Positions 61,800-64,000 of a DNA stretch of 64,000 bases are shown here, in pieces. The position numbers and the translations under genes are program-made. How positions within the stretch are numbered: position 1 is the stretch's first letter; every line of letters starts with the position of its first letter. This DNA is from Agapetus fuscipes (taxonomy: Eukaryota > Arthropoda > Insecta > Trichoptera > Glossosomatidae). The notes under the pieces are model-generated. The model was given only the letters and a program-made list of their open reading frames with translations. It made no database searches and was not told the DNA's origin. The DNA lies in the NCBI GenBank assembly GCA_951799405.1, contig OX637337.1, positions 19,652,347 through 19,716,346 of the forward strand, in the 5' to 3' direction.

Positions 61800-62006
61800 T
61801 GCTGTTCTGTACACGAATATTTTTTGCCTTTTATTCTACGTATTTAAATTGTTTGTATTTTTTGAAACGCATCTCTAATCTGCAATGTTGATTTCTAATG
61901 TTGGTTTATGAATTTGCTACATTTTTTGCATAGGATTTTTTTTACTTTTTTTGTATAGATTTCTTTTTAAGGTTTTGTTCTTTTTTATATTTGAATGTAA
62001 TTTATT
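61800..62006 (+). repeat. LINE-C 3' UTR spacer
   Basis: From about 61875 (CTAATCTGCAATGTTGATTTC) the sequence is the sense strand of the spacer at 24060-24170 and 27460-27570 (TTGCTACATTTTTTGCATAGG...AAGGTTTTGTTC), followed directly by repeat A. Confidence 0.75.
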
Positions 62007-62275
62007 ATTCGTATTCCTTGACTTATAGGTTGGTATGAGGCTGACCACCCATACTGTATAAAATTATTCACTTTGTCAATGTCACCCCTGTGTCAGGGAA
62101 GTTTGGCAAAAACTGTGGGGCTTATGTTCATTTGAGGTTTGGATTTTATTTGTAAGTACACATTCAGCATATTTTGTAAGCGCGAACTACACGTGTTGGT
62201 TAGTGGGCATACATCTGAGAGCTTTAAATGAATATATCCTCGCAACTTAGATTATAGATAGATTATAGTATCTCC
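62007..62275 (+). repeat. Repeat A, full-length copy linked to LINE-C
   Basis: TTCCTTGACTTATAGGTTGG to GCAACTTAGATTATAGATAG; all blocks present. Directly joined to the LINE-C spacer. Confidence 0.9.
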
Positions 62276-62297
62276 ATTTTTTTTCAGATTTTTACTT

Positions 62298-62400
62298 TGT
62301 TATGAGGCTGGCCACTCATAGATACTGTCAAAAATGGTTATTTTTGCCTGTATCCCCTTTGTTTTAGGAAATGCCTGCAAGAGTTGTATGGCTTATACGA
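62298..62400 (+). repeat. Repeat A, diverged 5' half
   Basis: TTATGAGGCTGGCCACTCATAG, GTATCCCCTTTGTTTTAGG and GCAAGAGTTGTATGGCTTAT. The usual continuation appears after a TA microsatellite. Confidence 0.7.
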
Positions 62401-62420
62401 GTATTAATAATGTGAGATTT

Positions 62421-62426
62421 AATATA

Positions 62427-62470
<44 letters not shown>
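62421..62470. repeat. (TA)n microsatellite
   Basis: About 20 TA units followed by a T run, lying inside a diverged repeat A copy. Confidence 0.95.
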
Positions 62471-62476
<6 letters not shown>

Positions 62477-62480
62477 TAAG

Positions 62481-62730
62481 CACACATGCCATAGATGTAA
62501 ACGTGAATTTACACGTAATGATGTATGAAGATTACAGGTAGGTATGTATGATTTAAACATTGTTTGTATTATATTTATTTACAACCATGTTTAAACATCA
62601 AATGCCACACATGCCATAGATGTAAACGTGAATTTACACGTAATGATTTATGAAGATTACAGGTAGGTATGTATGATTTAAACATTGTTTGCATTATATT
62701 TATTTACAACCATGTTTAAACATGAAATAT
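62481..62730. repeat. Two-unit tandem duplication, 124-bp period
   Basis: CACACATGCCATAGATGTAA through ACCATGTTTAAACAT occurs twice with very few differences. The unit starts inside a repeat A 3' half (GTAAACGTGAATTTACACG), so the duplication is younger than that insertion. Confidence 0.9.
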
Positions 62731-62734
62731 TTCA

Positions 62735-63125
62735 AATTTTCGCACAGAATATTGTTTCAGTCTAAGGAAGTAATTCGGCTCTGTACACACAAGTATGAAT
62801 CTTTACAAAACACTTCCACACAATAACTTTAACCACTGAGAAACCTCATGTGTGCTCACTTAAAATAATTAAACTGAGCAAAGCTTTCCGAAACATGCTG
62901 CGAAACTTTGATTTTCAAAGAAAGCAGCTTTCAGTTGCTGCCTGGAACAACTTGGAACAGTCAATAATCTTGGTAATAATAACATTATGGATACAAGGAA
63001 ACACGTGCTGTTGTTAAAGGCTGATTTTTAATACAAAATATTTTCAAAAATGCGATCAATCAAAAGGAAACTGTGTTTTTTTACAATATTGCTTTTTTAA
63101 TTTTGTTTTCCGGGAAAAGCATATT
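62735..63125. other. No feature recognised
   Basis: AT-rich, no landmarks. Confidence 0.35.
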
Positions 63126-63139
63126 GTTTTCTAATCGCA

Positions 63140-63480
63140 AACGCAACTAAAAAAACGCAACTAAGCTACACATATAGTGTAACTTCTTGCCGCGTTATCC
63201 CCGAAGGTTTCGCATGTGGCGAGTTGAACCTATTTATTTTTACAGGTAAGGGGGCCGGCCTTACGCCAACCACTTCAGTTGAAGTGGGAGTATCCCAGCT
63301 CCCCAGGGGCTGGTACTCATTTATTGTGAAGGCTGAGTAAACCTTGCCGGTATTTTTATTATGGGGTTTGAAATAAACACCGAAATAGGAAATCATTTCT
63401 GACACCATCCTCGGTAAGATTCGAACCCGAGCTCACGGGGTAGAATGCAAGCACTCTACCGACTGAACTACTGACCGGAC
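63140..63480 (-). mobile_element. SINE-B, near full-length
   Basis: Minus-strand copy closely matching 37319-37664: head AGTTCAGTCGGTAGAGTGC, anticodon-loop TTGCATT and B box GGGTTCGAATC; body with CCAGCCCCTGGGGAGCTGGG and CACTTCAACTGAAGTGG; tail ...GTGTAGCTTAGTTGCG. The A box is slightly changed. Confidence 0.85.
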
Positions 63481-63549
63481 TAACGGTAAAGACGCGTAAG
63501 ATTTTTTCGGCTTATTTTTTATTTTTAGTTTAAAACTAATGTTCCTTGG

Positions 63550-63665
63550 CAGATAAGTAAGACTTTGAGCCGACCTACCATGCCGTACAAACTTGGTTCC
63601 CTTTTGTCAATGCCATCTCGGTTTCAGGGTAAGGTGGCAGGAGCTGTAAAGTTTTTTGTTCTTGA
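63550..63665 (+). repeat. Repeat A, diverged fragment
   Basis: GAGCCGACCTACCATGCCGTAC, GTCAATGCCATCTCGGTTTCAGGG and GGCAGGAGCTGTAAAG in family order; the 3' half is lost. Confidence 0.65.
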
Positions 63666-63669
63666 GGAT

Positions 63670-64000
63670 TGGTTTATTGGTTTATATATGAGGTTGGGTT
63701 TCAGATTTTTTTATGCAAAGTTAAAGTTAAAAACCTGACTCGTTGAGACCGGGGATTGCTTAGTTATTTCACAATAAATCAGTACACATACATCATGTCG
63801 ACTGCTCCAAGGAAGAAAGAATTAACTCCGAAATTTAGGTTTTTGACTTATTTCCATTTCTGAAGGTAAAAAATCTTATCTTCATTCCAAGATGACAGCC
63901 GTGTCTCTTACTCTTTTAAATTCGTTAATGAATGAATGTAAAAAAGAGTTTCGGTATTGTTCTCCATGGAATAAATAACATTCAATTGGCTTTCCTGCAA
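63670..64000. other. No feature recognised
   Basis: Nothing recognised to the window end. Confidence 0.3.

Overview
The window looks like repeat-rich, AT-rich, non-coding DNA from an animal genome, most likely an arthropod and probably an insect. This rests on the repeat types seen: a Penelope-like retroelement (PLE) encoding reverse transcriptase plus a GIY-YIG endonuclease, RTE-like and L2/CR1-like LINE tails, several tRNA-derived SINE families, and Harbinger-like DNA transposons carrying a MADF-domain exon. There is no bacterial-style gene density, no operon and no CRISPR array. I recognise no host protein-coding gene. The only long intact reading frame is the PLE protein at 53352-55388 (678 aa). 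The window is best read as intergenic or intronic sequence built up by layers of transposition.

Layout. 1-5.1 kb: fragments of a very common ~250-bp repeat (called repeat A here), a LINE fragment, a truncated PLE tail, an LTR-like promoter block and two adjacent Harbinger-like elements, one with a broken MADF exon. 5.1-16 kb: LINE-B 3' ends, an LTR-like GC-rich block (10-11.2 kb), a tiny PLE inverted dimer (12.6 kb) and two MITEs (13.5 and 15.1 kb). 16-31 kb: many repeat A copies on both strands, a ~700-bp foldback element flanked by TTAA (22.7-23.4 kb), LINE fragments, a PLE GIY-YIG fragment (27.7 kb) and a second GC-rich block (26.4 kb). 31-45 kb: three more PLE inverted dimers, tRNA-derived SINEs, a 257-bp MITE with a 6-bp target duplication, a frameshifted LINE-B 3' end and L2-like LINE fragments. 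45-57 kb: a 979-bp Harbinger-like MITE, then a 5.4-kb PLE head-to-head dimer inserted in the 3' UTR of a LINE-C copy; its left half has an internal deletion with a second copy of the same MITE sitting exactly at the junction. 57-64 kb: further LINE-C, LINE-D, SINE and MITE fragments.

How the parts relate. Repeat A lies directly downstream of the LINE-C reverse-transcriptase C-terminus in several copies, so it is (or shares) the LINE-C 3' UTR. Many copies without LINE upstream start at the same point, as expected of a SINE that borrows the LINE-C 3' end. The five PLE insertions whose flanks can be read share one plan: a 12-15-bp target duplication, two inverted arms made of the PLE 3' end, and a roughly 35-bp tail on only one arm. 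Elements nested in other elements give a relative order of insertion. Boundaries were found by eye and are approximate unless a target duplication fixes them.
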